Shown: piece after piece, positions 11,866 to 23,120 of the stretch
Numbering within the stretch: position 1 is the stretch's first letter
How the letters are laid out: each line of letters opens with the position of its first letter
Source of the DNA: Cynocephalus volans
Lineage: Eukaryota; Chordata; Mammalia; Dermoptera; Cynocephalidae
Assembly: GCF_027409185.1 (NCBI RefSeq)
Contig: NC_084463.1
Location: forward strand, 158,697,869 to 158,761,868
Length of the DNA stretch: 64,000 nucleotides
Direction of reading: 5' to 3'
Program-made: the position numbers and the translations under genes
The notes under the pieces: generated by a model
What the model was told of the DNA's origin: nothing
Databases searched by the model: none
The model's input: the letters and a program-made list of their open reading frames with translations, nothing else

Positions 11866-13249
11866 GAGGGATTCCAGCTTGATGAGAAGCTCAGTGATAT
11901 GAAATGCTTCTATGGACCTACACTTCCTAGACTCAGTTGAGTACAACAGGATTCTAGAACACTTGAATCTAGAAATTAATGCCACCCCTAATGACATAAA
12001 GGATACAGCACAGGTTGTCATTATTATTTTTCTATTTAATTCAGCAGTCTGGCTTCTGCAGAAACTGGATGGCTCCTGGAGAATAACTGTAGACTGCCTC
12101 AAGTTCAACCAATAGTAGACCCAAAAGCAGTGCTATACCATGCATAGGATCATTTATAAGGTCTCCAGTACATGGTGTACAGTCAGTGATTTGGGGAATG
12201 TATTCTTTTCTATTCTGCTAGAAAAGAAGATAAGAGACAGTTTAAATTCATGTGAGATAAACAAAAATATTCATTCACTATTTTTTCTCAAAGCTACGTT
12301 AAGTCTCTTACCCTCCTTCATAAAATAGTCTGAAGATCTCTGACCACCTAAGCATCCTCAAAACATCATATGGATCCATTACAATGATAACATCATGCTG
12401 ATATAGCAGTTGCTAGAGTTTTAGAGGCCTTGTTAAAATACCTGTGCTCCTATGGGCATGAAATAAACCCTATTAAAATTCAGGAACTTGACACTTTGTA
12501 AAATTTTTTACAGGTACAATGCTCGGGGGCATACTAGAACACACCCTCCAGAGTGAAATTTACAAAGAAAGAGGCACAGTGTCTTGGTAGGCCTCTCTAA
12601 GTTTTGGAGGCAACATATTCTATGGCTGGGAATATTGCTTCAGCTTGTATACCAGTGGCACAGAAGTCTGCCAGAATTAAGTGGGATGCATGACAGGAAA
12701 GGGCTCTGCAGCAGCTCCTATTTGCAGCACAAGCAGCCCTGTTGCTTGCGACACATAATAGAACAGATATCACGATGTTGAAAGTTGTCATGGCGAGAAA
12801 GGAAGCAGTATGGAGCGATTACAAGCCTCTGTGGGAGATGAACACAGGTCCTGGATTCATGAGCAAGTCCATGCCATTCGTTGCAAAAAAAATCCTTACA
12901 TCTTTGGAGTAACTGCTCCTGGTCTGTTTCTGGGCCCTGATTGAGGAATGCTTGCACAAAGGGCATCATGTGGCCATGAATCATGTAGCCATGCATCCAT
13001 GAGCTGGATCCTATCAGATTCTCTAATAAATGAAGTTAGACAGGCATAACAGCAATCTATCATATGATGAAATCGGTACACTTGGATTGAACCCAAGCAG
13101 AACCAAAAGACATGGGTAAACTATAATTCAAATATATATGAATAGAAGTTCTCCTTTTGTACCTCCAATGCCACTCCCATTGAAGTAATCAATGTCGACA
13201 GGTTGGTGTGTATCCATCATAGTTCTCCCTGTGTTCATAAGCACATGCA

Positions 13250-14010
13250 TATACATGCACATTTTATTTATTATATAGGTTTCACCTTTTAAAAAATGTG
13301 ATCAGTGCTGCACATTGATCTACAACCTGATTCGTTTTCATCTAACAGTGACCGTATACAATAATTCTCTCCGGGTCAGTCCATGAATACCTAATTAATT
13401 ATTTTTATTTTCTGCACAACATTTCACAGAAAGAATATATTTTCCTTTTCTTCTAATGATAGATATTCAAGTTATTTAATTTTCTTTGCCACTACACATA
13501 ATGCTGCAATATATGTAATTTTATGCACTGACTTTTATATTTCTGTGGCCTAGATTTTTAAAGGAGGGGTTTCTGAATTAAAAGCCACATAAATACATCA
13601 TTTTAAATGAAAACTCTCAAATTATTTTTTGAAAATGGAGGCATTCACACTATCAGCAGTAAATAATGAGTGTACATAGCAACATAGCCAAATGACATCA
13701 CCATCATTAAAAACTATGTTTCATCTTCATTGAAAGATACTGCATTAGCACTTTAATTTTTTCTTCTTTACTTAACCAAAAATGATGTTGAACAATTTTT
13801 TATATATTTCTGGCAATTTGCATTCCCATTTTTGTGAATTATCTGTCCATCATTGGCCCATTTACTTATTTTATTAGTAGCATTATGAATTTGAGTGTGT
13901 GCTTTGAATATTAGGGACACTACCTCATTGTTTGGCACATGTAAAGTGGTATTTTCTCTCATTTTATTATTTCCCTTCTAATACTGTCTATGGGTTTTTG
14001 ATCATTCCTT
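13250..14010 (-). mobile_element. Old L1 (L1M/HAL1-like) fragment
   Basis: Antisense L1 wording is recognisable but strongly diverged: 'gatagatattcaagttatttaattttctttgccactacacataatgctgcaa' (13,459) and 'gtgaattatctgtccatcattggcccattta' (13,835). Limits are approximate. Confidence 0.6.
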
Positions 14011-14323
14011 CATAACTTCTAGCTTGCATTTCTGGATTAGAAAGTATTCACACACTGAAAATTGCACAAACATTCACTTAAGTTTTCTTCTACTATATTT
14101 TTACATTTAAATTCTCAATCAATTTCTATATTATTTTAACATCCCCATCATGTCACAGAGAACAAGACTGAGGCAAAAAATACTTGAGAACTTCTTCATG
14201 TTTAAAATAATCTGTGAACCGGCAGAACCAGGACTCACATGCAGCGTCTGATTCCCAGTCCAGTGTTCTCTCCATTATATTTTTTCATCAACATCTGGGG
14301 TACAACACAAATAAAGTCCTATT

Positions 14324-15268
14324 TTACCTACTTATTAGAAAGTTTTTCTTTCCAAACTTTCTCCTGGATGCATCTTTCACCTCCTTGTTCCTCAAGCTGT
14401 AAATGAGGGGGTTCAACATGGGGATTACAACAGTGTAAAATAGAGAAATCACTTTATTGATATCCAGGGAGGAGCCTGAGCAAGGTTGAACATAGATAAA
14501 GAAAAGAGTCCCGAACAAGATGCAGATGGCTGTCAGGTGAGAAGAGCAGGTGGAGAAGGCTTTCCACCTCCCGTCGGCAGTCTGGATCTTTAAGATGGCC
14601 ACCAGGATGCAGACATAGGAGACCATGATGATCAGGCCAGTGAGTACTCCTATGGCTCCAGCCCAGACAAAAAGCACCAACTTATTGATCCAGGTGTCTG
14701 CACATGCTAAGGAAAGCAGCGGGGAAATATGACAGAAAATGTGATTGATGGCATTTGGACCACAGAAGGGTAGGCGAAAGGTGAGAAGTGTATGAGTCAT
14801 GGTGCTTATAAGAGCCATGGCATAAGGCCCTATAACCAGCTGGACACAGACTCGATGGGACATAGTGAGTGTATACAGCAGGGGCTTACAGATAGCCGTA
14901 TACCAATCATATGCCACGGAAGCCAGGAGGAAACACTCAGTTGCCACAAAGAAACCAGAGAACCACATCTGAACAGCACATCCCATGAATGAGATGGCTT
15001 TTTTCTCTGCAAACACGTCACACAGCATCTTAGGAGCGATGGAAGAGCAGGAGCAAATGTCTACAAAGGACAAGTGGCTAAGGAAAAAGTACATAGGCGT
15101 GTGGAGTCTGGGATCAGTCCATATGAGAGTGATCATCCCCACGTTACCCCCCAGTGTGACGAGATGAACAAAGAGAAGCATGACGAAAAGGACAATCTTC
15201 TGATGAAGATGATCTGTGAGGCCCTAGAAAAGAAATTCGGCCACTGCTGTCTGATTCTTATCCGCCAT
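14324..15268 (-). pseudogene. Class II olfactory receptor, one in-frame stop near the N-terminus
   Basis: An odorant GPCR of the olfactory epithelium, in one coding exon as usual. From the ATG at 15,268 the frame gives 314 codons, a normal length. Visible marks: an N-glycosylation site (NQT, residues 5-7), GNVGMITLI in TM1, LHTPMYFFLSHLSFVDICS, the TM6 region KAFSTCSSHLTA and the TM7 motif PMLNPLIYSLRNKEVKDA. Codon 15 is TAG (FLF-stop-GLTD), where a residue such as Leu is expected. The DRY motif at the end of TM3 reads DWY (AYDWYTAICKP). From the next Met (15,181) 285 codons are open, but that product would lack the N-terminus and the first part of TM1. The OR subfamily was not resolved. It is probably a young pseudogene, though read-through cannot be excluded. 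Confidence 0.9.
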
Positions 15269-15728
15269 CAGTCAATTGTAATCTATCCTAAGAAAGAAAA
15301 GAATAAATTTTATTACAAGAAATCAATTATAAACAGCTACAAATAATATTTTAAGCCAATGAAAAATTATTTTAAACAAGTCTATAACAGACAATTGTGA
15401 AATATTGTTGAACTGGGAGATATTATTCCTAAAAACGGTGTTTGGGCGGTTGTGCAAAAATTCTGTGTAAACTAGGGCAGTTTTCCCTTGATCTCTTTGG
15501 ATTCTGTACCCTCTCCTTTCAAGAGTCCAATACATGATCTTAAACTCCCTGACATTATAAAATTCTATTTGAAATGAGAATCACTGTTCACATTTTATCT
15601 TGCTGGATAATGTGATTATAAAACCCACTTGGGAATACCCATAGAGGGAATACAGAAAAAACCAATGAGATGCCCAGATCCTAAAATTAGGCACTAGGGA
15701 AAGGCTAAGCAGGGAAGCACCTGTTTTT
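15269..15728. other. Intergenic between OR gene and telomere-like array
   Basis: AT-rich sequence with no recognised gene or repeat. It changes abruptly to CCCTAA-type repeats at 15,729 after 'aagcacctgttttt'. Confidence 0.6.
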
Positions 15729-18700
15729 AACCCTAACCCTAGCCCTAACCCTAGCCCTAGCCCTAACCCTAGCCCTAGCCCTTGCCCTAGCACTAGAAAT
15801 AACCCTAGTCCAAACCCTAGCACGAAACCTATCCCTAGCCCTAGCCCTAACTCTAGCACTAAACCTATCCCTACCCCTAGCCCAAACCCTAAAACTAGCC
15901 CTAGCCAGAACCCTAGCCCTAACCCTAGCCCTACCACTAACCATAACCTTAACCGTAACCCTAGCTCTAAACCTAGCCCTAGCCCAAACCCTAAACCTAG
16001 CCCTAACCCTAGCACTAACCCAAAACCTAAGACTAACCCTAACCCTAGCCGTAATCCTAGCCCTAGCCATAACACTAGCTCTAACCATAACCTGAACCCT
16101 AAAACTAACCCTAAACCTAACCCTAGCCGTAACCCTAGCCCTAGCCCTAACCCTAACCCTAGCCCTAAGACTAGTCCTAGCCCTAACCCTAGCACTAACC
16201 CCAGACCTAGGCCTAATCCTAACCCTAACCCTAGCCCTAACAAGCCCTAGCCTGAACCCTAACCCTAACCCTAAACCTAGCACTAACCCTAGCCCTAGCC
16301 CTAAACGTAACCCTGACCCTAACCCTACACGTAAACCTAACCCTAGCCCTAGACCTAGCCCTCAACCTAGCCCTAACCCTAGCCCAAGCCATAGCACTAA
16401 CCCTAACCCTAGCCCTAGCCCTAACCCTAACCCTAGCCCTAGCCCTAACCCTAGCCATAGATCTAGTTCTAACCCTAACCCTAACCCTAACACTAACACT
16501 AAACCTAGCTCTAACCCTAAACCTAAACCTAACTCTAACGCTAAACCTAACCATAAACCTAGCCCTAGCCCTGGCCCCACCCCTAGCCCTAACCCTAGAC
16601 CTAGCCCTAGACCTAAAGCAGCACTAACCCTAGCATAGCCCTAAGCCTAACCCTAACACGCACCCTAGCCCTAGCCCTAGCCCTAACCCTAAACCTAACC
16701 CTAACCCTAGCCCGAGTCACAGCCCTAACCATAATCCTAGCCCTAGCACTAACCCTAACCCTAGCCCTAGACCTAACCCTAGGCCTACCCCTACATCTAA
16801 CCCTCACCCTAACCCTAACCCTAACCCTAGCCCTAACCCTAGACTGAGCCCTAACCCTAACCCTAACCCTAACCCAAACCCTAACTCTAGCCCTAGGCCT
16901 AGGCATAACCCTAAACCTAATTCTAGCCCTAACCCTAGCCCTAGCCTGAACCCTAAACCTAACCATACACCTAGCCCTAAGCCTAGCCCTAGCCCTAACC
17001 CTACCCCTAGCCCTAGCTCTAACGCTAACCCTAACCCTAACACTAAGACTAACCCTAGCCCTAACACTAGCCCTAGACATAAACCTATCCCTAGCCCTAC
17101 CCGTAGCCCTAGCCCTAATCCTAGCCCTAACCCTAGCCCTAAAACTAGCCCTAGCCATAGCCCAAGCCCTAGCCCTAACACTAGCCCTAACCCTAGCAAT
17201 AAACCTAACCCTAGCCCTAAACCTAGCCCTAACCCTAACCCTAGCCATAGCCCTAACCCTAGCCCAGCCCTAGCCGTAGCATTACACCTAACCCTAACCC
17301 TAGCTCTAGCCGTAATCATAAACCTAACCCTAGTGCTAGCCCTAACCCTAACCCAAACCCTAGTCCTAACCCTAGCCCTAGCTCTAACCCTAAACCTAAC
17401 CCTAGCCCTAACCCTAGTACTAGCCCTAGCCCTAACCCTAACCCTAAAATTAACCTAACCCTATCCCTAGCCCTAACCGTAGCCCTAGCCATAACCCTAG
17501 CACTAACTCTAGACATAGCCCTAACCCTAACCCTAACCCTAACCCTAACCCTAACCCTAACCATAGCCCTAACCTTAGCCCTAGCCCTAACCCTAAACCT
17601 AACCCTAGCCCTGACCCTAGCACTAGCCCTAGCCCTAACCCTAACACAAACCTTAACCAAACCCTATCCCTAGCCCTAGCCCTAGCCCTAACCCTAGCAC
17701 TAACCCTCGACATAGCCCTAATCCTAACCCCAAACCTAGCCCTAACACTAGCCCTAGCCCTAATCCGGACCCTAACCCTAACCCTAGTGCTAATCCTAGC
17801 CCTAGCCCTAACCCTAACCATTACCCTTGCCCTAACCCTAGCACTAGCCCTAGCTCTAACCCTAACCCTAACCCTAAACCTAACACTAGCCCTAGACTTA
17901 GCACAAGCCCTAAACCGAGCCCTAACCATAGCCCTAGCCCTAGCACTAACCCTAACTCTAGCACTAAACCTAGCCCTAGTCCTAGCCCTAACCCAAGCCG
18001 TAAACCTAGCCCAAACCTTGCCCTAACCCTGTCCCTAGCCCTAACCCTAGACCTAACCCTAACCCTAACCCTACCCCTGATGCTAGCGCTAATGCTAGCC
18101 CTTGCCCTAACCCTAGCCCTAGCACTAACAGTACCCTAGCTCTAAACCTAGCCCTAGCCCTAAACCTAGGCGTGACACTAGACTGAGCCCGAACCCAAAC
18201 CCTAAACCTAGCCCTAACCCGAGCCCTAACCCTAGCTCTAGCCCTAGCCCTGGTCCTAGCCCTAACCCTGACCCTAACACTAGCCCTAAACCTAGCACTA
18301 GCCCTAGCCTTTACCCTAACCCTAAACCTAAACCTATCCCTAGCCCTAGATCTAGCCCTCACCCTAGCCCTAACCCTAGCCATAGCCATAGCACTAACCC
18401 TAACCCTACCCAACCCCTAACCCTAACCCTAACCCTAACCCTAGCCCTAACCCTAGCCCTAAACCTGGCCCTAACCCTAGCCCTAATCCTAGCCCTAACC
18501 CTAACCCTAGCCCTAATGCTAGCCCTAACCCTAGCCCTAACCCTAACCCTAACAGTAACCCTAAACCTAGCCCTCGCCCTAGCCGTAACCTTAGCCCTAA
18601 CCCTAGCCCCAGCCCTAGCCCTAACACAAAACCGAACACTAACACTAGCCCTAGCCCTAGCCCTCACCCTAAACCTAAACCTAAACCTAACCCTAACACT

Positions 18701-19101
18701 AGCCCTAAACCTAACCCTAGCCCAAGCTCTAACCCTAACCATAATCCTAGGCCTAACCCTAGCCCTAAATCTAGCCCTAAACCTAGCCCTAGCCCTAGCC
18801 CTAACCCTAACCCTTTTCCCTAACCCTAGCACTAACCATAACCCTAACCGTAACCCTAACCCTAGCCCTAGCCTTAACCCAAACCCTAACCGTAGCCCTA
18901 ACCCTAGCCCTAGCCCTAGCCCTAAACCTAGCCCTAGCCCTAGCCCTAACCCTAGCCCTAAACCTAGCCCTAGCCCTAGCCCTAACCCTAGCCCTAACCC
19001 TAACCCTAACCCTAACCTTAACCCTAGCCCTAGCCCTAACCCTAACCCTAACCCTCACCCTAAACCTAACCATAGCCCTAGCTCTAACCCTAAGCCGAAC
19101 C
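15729..19101. repeat. Interstitial telomere-like array, CCCTAA/CCCTAG variants (~3.4 kb)
   Basis: Continuous hexamers on the + strand, mostly CCCTAA (complement of vertebrate TTAGGG) intermixed with CCCTAG (complement CTAGGG), plus scattered variants such as AACCTA, ACTAAC, TCTAAC and CCGTAA. The hexamer register holds over long stretches. The C-rich strand runs left to right throughout, with no inversion point, so this is not a head-to-head fusion. The long frames rich in LG, RV/RA or PS/LA on either strand are consequences of the hexamer and not genes. Confidence 0.97.
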
Positions 19102-19565
19102 TTTCTTCAGGGATGAGGTAGGACTCGGGAATGTCTGTTGCGCTCTCACTTGTTGGCGCTCAGGAAATGTCACATGATGTCGTCTATTTTTCTCCGACCT
19201 GCGGATCAAGCCCTTCATCTGCCTTACTCTCCCCCCGCCCCCAGAGGCTGCTGCTGTCCACAGAGTCCTGCAGAGAGAAGCCTCAGTCCCGCCGCTGTCG
19301 CCTCGCGCTGCCACACGGGGTCGCTGTCGGGCCTGTCCGGCGCGGGTGCGGAGGGACCTGACGCTGCGACTCCGTGCAAGGCTCCAGTCCAGGGCCCCAG
19401 CCCGGCCGGGCTCTGCCTCCCCTGGGCCCCGAACCCGGACCTGCCCTCCCGGGACCATGCCGAGGGTCCACGGCAATAAGCCCTCAAAGGCGCCCCTTTC
19501 CCTGGGTGAGGGGCCCCTCTCAGGAGCGGCTGCCTCAGTGGATCCAGGACGTCTGACCCTTCCCA
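19102..19565. repeat. GC/CpG-rich module following the array (copy 1)
   Basis: It begins 'ggatgaggtaggactcgggaatgtctgttgcg' and becomes very CpG-rich at 19,290-19,480. Closely similar copies follow each of the two shorter telomere-like arrays (25,589 and 27,629), so the pair 'array + module' is a repeated block. Open frames on both strands (up to ~170 codons) match nothing I recognise. An array flanked by a CpG-rich segment resembles a subtelomeric TERRA promoter layout; that role is inference. Confidence 0.8.
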
Positions 19566-20189
19566 AGGAGGCCCCAGGGGTCTAAGGGGCCACCTGGCTG
19601 CCACCTGTCTCTGTGGACAAGATGACACACGCACGCACCAAAAGAAGAAGAAACATCTCTGAAGGGCGCCCACGACAGCGGCCTGGGAGATACAGAGTAA
19701 AGACAGGATTTCCTGCCAACCCAGAAAACCTCTCTGCAAAGGTGGAAGGGAGAAGGTTTAATAAGCATTAAACCAGAATCTGGTGCGCATCGCAGGTGAT
19801 CCGCAAAGAGACTGCAAAGACGGAGAGAACTCTCACGCTTTACATAACCACGCAGAAAACTGCCCGTGACACACCTGTCCTCAAAACAAACCACAGCTAG
19901 TCCTCAAGCATGAGGACTTGACAGCACCACTGGGCACACACAGTTCACCCAAAGTTTCCCTGTGGGTCACGTGGGCACCTGTATTTGCCAATTGTCTTTA
20001 CACAAAGGGGAAACGCCTTTCTCTGTCTCTATGACAGGAGGTAGGTTTGCAGCTTGCAGCCAGGCACCAGCTGAAGTGAGGCTCCTATACCTGCCCACAG
20101 CAACTGGGAGACAGGGACGCTAACTCCCTCGATGGTTAGTTACATTGAAAAGAACTGGCTTCCAGGATCTCGAGCGAACCCTCCTGGGA
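19566..20189. other. Intergenic, nothing recognised
   Basis: Mixed-composition sequence between the GC-rich module and an LTR. No gene, RNA or repeat family recognised. Confidence 0.45.
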
Positions 20190-20600
20190 TGTTGTATTAG
20201 TCCGTTTTGTGTTGCTATGACAGAAACACCTGAGACTGGGTAATTTATAAAGGAAAGAGGTTCGTTTATTTGGCTCACGATTCTGGGACAGCTGCATCTG
20301 GCACGGGCCTCAGGCTGCTTCTACTCATGGTGGAAAGGTGGCAGGGAGCTGGCGGGTACAAGGAGATCACATGGCGAGAGGAAGCAAGAGAGAGAGAGGG
20401 AGGTGCCAGGGTCCTATAAACAATCAGCTCTCACAGGAACTAACAGCGAGAACTCACTCACTAACCTCCCTCCCCCAGGGAGAGCATGAATCCATTCATA
20501 AGGGATCCGCCCCCATGACTTAGTCAGTTTCCAACACTGCCACATTGGAGATCAAATTTCCACGAGTTTTGGAGGGGACAACACATTCAAACTCCACCAG
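20190..20600 (+). mobile_element. MST-type MaLR solo LTR (fossil)
   Basis: It starts TGTTGTATTAGTCCG and continues with 'tgttgctatgacagaaacacctgagactgggtaatttataaa', then 'tttatttggctcacgattctgg', 'cacatggcgagagg', 'catgaatccattcataag', 'acactgccacattggagatcaaatttcc' and 'gacaacacattcaaac', the MST/THE1 LTR order. Solo LTR, non-coding, moderately diverged. MST LTRs are best known from primates and close relatives. Confidence 0.9.
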
Positions 20601-21579
20601 ATGTAAAAGCTGGCAAGAGGCTTATCTAGCTTTTGAAAAGTTTTATATACATTTCAAAAAGGCAGAGAAAGAACTTACAGGTTTTCTAAAGAAAAGGGAG
20701 TGGAGAAAGTCGCTTTCCTTTTTTCAACAGGGAGAATCAAAAATTGTTTTCTTATTTTTAGTTTGTTTTTGCCTTTGCACACCCGTGGCAAACATTCATC
20801 CCGCAGATCCACAACCTCTGCTCGCCCTGCCCCACTCTCTGCTTAGCCTTTGCTTTCTGGACCATTTTCTTTTCCAGGTTAACCCTCTAGGTTGAGCTGA
20901 CTCGACCCGGCAAAAGCTAAGACTGCATGTGGCTGGTCTGCAGGGGTGAAGCAGAGTGTGGCAGGTTGGGGCGGGACAGGGGAAGGCATCTGGCTTCCTT
21001 GCTGTGAACTCTTGATTCGTAGATCCAGCCCCTGCCCCACCTGAACTCTGGCATCTGTCTTCACCTTCAACTGACATACCATAATAACAGTTCCCTCATC
21101 TGTGCCAGCCTTCTGCAGAGAGCCCCGTAGGCCCTGTCTATCGTAATCCTCACAAGACTATCTACTCCACTCCACCAGCAAACACTGAGCCTCTCTCCTG
21201 CCCATCCCAGGACATGGTGGTGAAGGAAGCTGGCAGGTCTGCTCACCACACACACACACACACACACAAAAGGCCAACTGTAAACAAGTAAATATACAAG
21301 GAAGGGCATTGAATGACAACTTTCCTGCTCACAGGTCTCTCTGCTGGATCCCTAGAGCCAAGAGCCACAGCCGCCTCTGCTGGACTTACTATGAGATGAG
21401 AAAACCAAGTATTTCTCCTGAGCCCACTACCAGCACCTCAGTCTATGTGGAAGATACTGAGACATGTGAAGTATGCATAAAACAAATGTACTTCACAAGG
21501 CCTGGTTTTCCAAAGCCTTGCAGTTTCAAATATGGACCTTGCAAAGCACAGGATATTTTCTTCAGGCTACATAGTCTCT
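20601..21579. other. Intergenic, with short CA tract
   Basis: No gene recognised. A (CA)n run lies at about 21,247-21,268. Short open frames have no domain support. Confidence 0.45.
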
Positions 21580-21960
21580 GTTGTAAGATAAAGAATTGTA
21601 ACACAGCAAGGTTGCTGGCTCAAAGACAGACAGGTTACTGATTGATATGTAAAGATAGTGGGAAATTGCTGTAAGAAGAGAATGTTTGCTAAGATCAAGC
21701 TTTTGTTGGTGGATCAACTTCACTTCTTAAAAATTGCATTATGGAATGTCTATTGTTAAACTTGTTAAACTGTACTTAGCAAAAACGCCACCTCTGTTCT
21801 CTTCCTGTAACTTCCTGGTCTGGAGAATAAATGGGGGAACAGAACCCCAATTTGTGGTTAATTTCCCAAATGGAAGGAACACCTCACTCTTGAGGGTTCC
21901 GGGAGGTTAACCCCTTCTGGGGGCTTCTCACTGCTCAGAAGAGATGGGCTTTGAGTAATC
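21580..21960 (+). mobile_element. Probable ERV solo LTR (fossil), family not assigned
   Basis: Class I LTR-like features: 'tgtaagataaagaattgtaacacagcaaggttgctggc', a U3-like region, 'ctgtaacttcctggtctggagaataaatggggg' with a polyadenylation signal, then 'ctcttgagggttccgggagg'. Boundaries uncertain, non-coding. Confidence 0.4.
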
Positions 21961-22101
21961 TTTGGAAGCTCCGAAGGGTGACAAATCCGTGGGAGGCAAA
22001 GCCATAGAGAAATTCAAAGGCTTTGAATTTCTAAGTGAGGATATTCTCCTAGAGAGTTGTCAGCCCTGGAGGAAGAAGGCGGTGATGTTTACACACACAC
22101 G

Positions 22102-22132
<31 letters not shown>

Positions 22133-22899
22133 GCACGCACACGCACGCACACACACACTCTTCAAGCCTAGTAAGGGGACTCAAGAGACCACTTGTGGAG
22201 GGCATGGGGTTTCCAGAGGGGACCCTGGCACCACATCCCCACTCTCACCGCCCTGGGTGCTGGCTGAGACGCTGACACTCAGGGGCCTGCTCCTGCTCCT
22301 GCTGCTACTGGGCAGAGCAGGGTGAGTCATTGAGGCGGTGGGGACCATAAACCTGGGACAGGCTCCAGTCTGGCAGGATAAAGGAAGGGAGGGCTGCAGT
22401 GGGAGGGAGTGGCCTGCGTTCCACCTTTGGCAGGGCAGGAGATGCGTTTCCACGGCCAGAGTGGGCATCCAGGAGAGCTGGGCTAGAGCACTGTCCATGG
22501 GACCTCAGCCAGGACGGCTGCCTGTGGGCACAAGGCGACCCCAGCAGAAAGAGGCCTTGTCAGCAGCAGGGGAGGGCAGCCAGAGCGGGCATTACTCCCA
22601 TCAGGGAGTGTGTGGGCACAATTTCCAGAGAAGGAAGCCCAGCAGGACACCCCACGTGACAACAACAGCATAATCGAGGCACCCCTCCCCTTTCCTTTAC
22701 ATCCTTCCTCCCCTCCCAGACCTTGAAGGAGCCGGAAGAAGCTGCTAGCAAGTGGGAGAGGAAGTGAGTCCAAGAGAGTGGAGACACCGACCCCGCGCCC
22801 ACTGCCCCCGCTTCCCCACTGCAGAACAGCAGGCCTGGGTCAGCTCGCGAAGGAGCAGCTTTACGTTGGATGGGAGATAAGTATTTTTATTTTGGTAGG
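21961..22899. other. GC-richer intergenic DNA with CA microsatellite
   Basis: A (CA/CG-CA)n tract lies at about 22,090-22,160. The rest is GC-richer than the surroundings, with overlapping short frames on both strands but no recognised protein or repeat. Confidence 0.45.
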
Positions 22900-23120
22900 A
22901 CTGGTCTTATTTTTTTAACTTGACAAAACAGTTTCTTTTTTTCCCAACTTTTTATAAGAGTTTTCAAACATACAGAAAAGTTGAAATAATAGTACAAGAA
23001 ACACCCATATACTCACCACTTAGATTAAAAAATTAACATTGTATGTTGTGTGTGTGTGCATGGTGTTGCTGAACAACTTGAAAGCAAGCTTTAGACAACA
23101 TGGCACTTCACTCCTGGATC
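22900..23120 (-). mobile_element. Old LINE-type 3' end fragment
   Basis: The text 'ttttcaaacatacagaaaagttgaaataatagtacaagaaacacccatatactcacc' matches a common diverged mammalian repeat tail, probably L1M-like. Class assignment is uncertain. Confidence 0.4.

Larger units (their letters stand above)
9470..13130 (+). mobile_element. ERV-L-like endogenous retrovirus fossil, split by an L1
   Basis: A partial 5' LTR end is readable up to about 9,588 ('aaataaactacttgcacttgaa..ttaaactaagaca'), as in MLT2/ERVL LTRs. A Leu-type primer-binding-like site follows ('tggtaccagaagtgg', about 9,589-9,603). An internal region runs to about 10,830 and is interrupted by an L1 (about 10,840-11,865). A pol segment with reverse transcriptase and RNase H resemblance spans about 11,880-13,130. 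No 3' LTR or envelope was recognised. The element is old and broken many times over; it encodes nothing intact. Confidence 0.65.

Noticed and set aside
15729-19101. CRISPR-like or satellite array
   Set aside because: Hexamer repeats without spacers in a mammalian context; not CRISPR.
15581-19121. Many long open frames (100-220 codons) rich in LG, RV/RA, LA/LT or PS/PN in the telomere-like array
   Set aside because: They follow mechanically from CCCTAA/CCCTAG hexamers leaving two frames per strand open. No non-repetitive domain or conserved start. Kept only as a transcription/translation question in the findings.
19090-19739. Open frames of 158 and 171 codons in the GC-rich module, with related frames at 25,581-25,952
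   Set aside because: Low-complexity Pro/Arg/Gly-rich translation, frame not held across the three module copies (indels shift it), no start context or domain.
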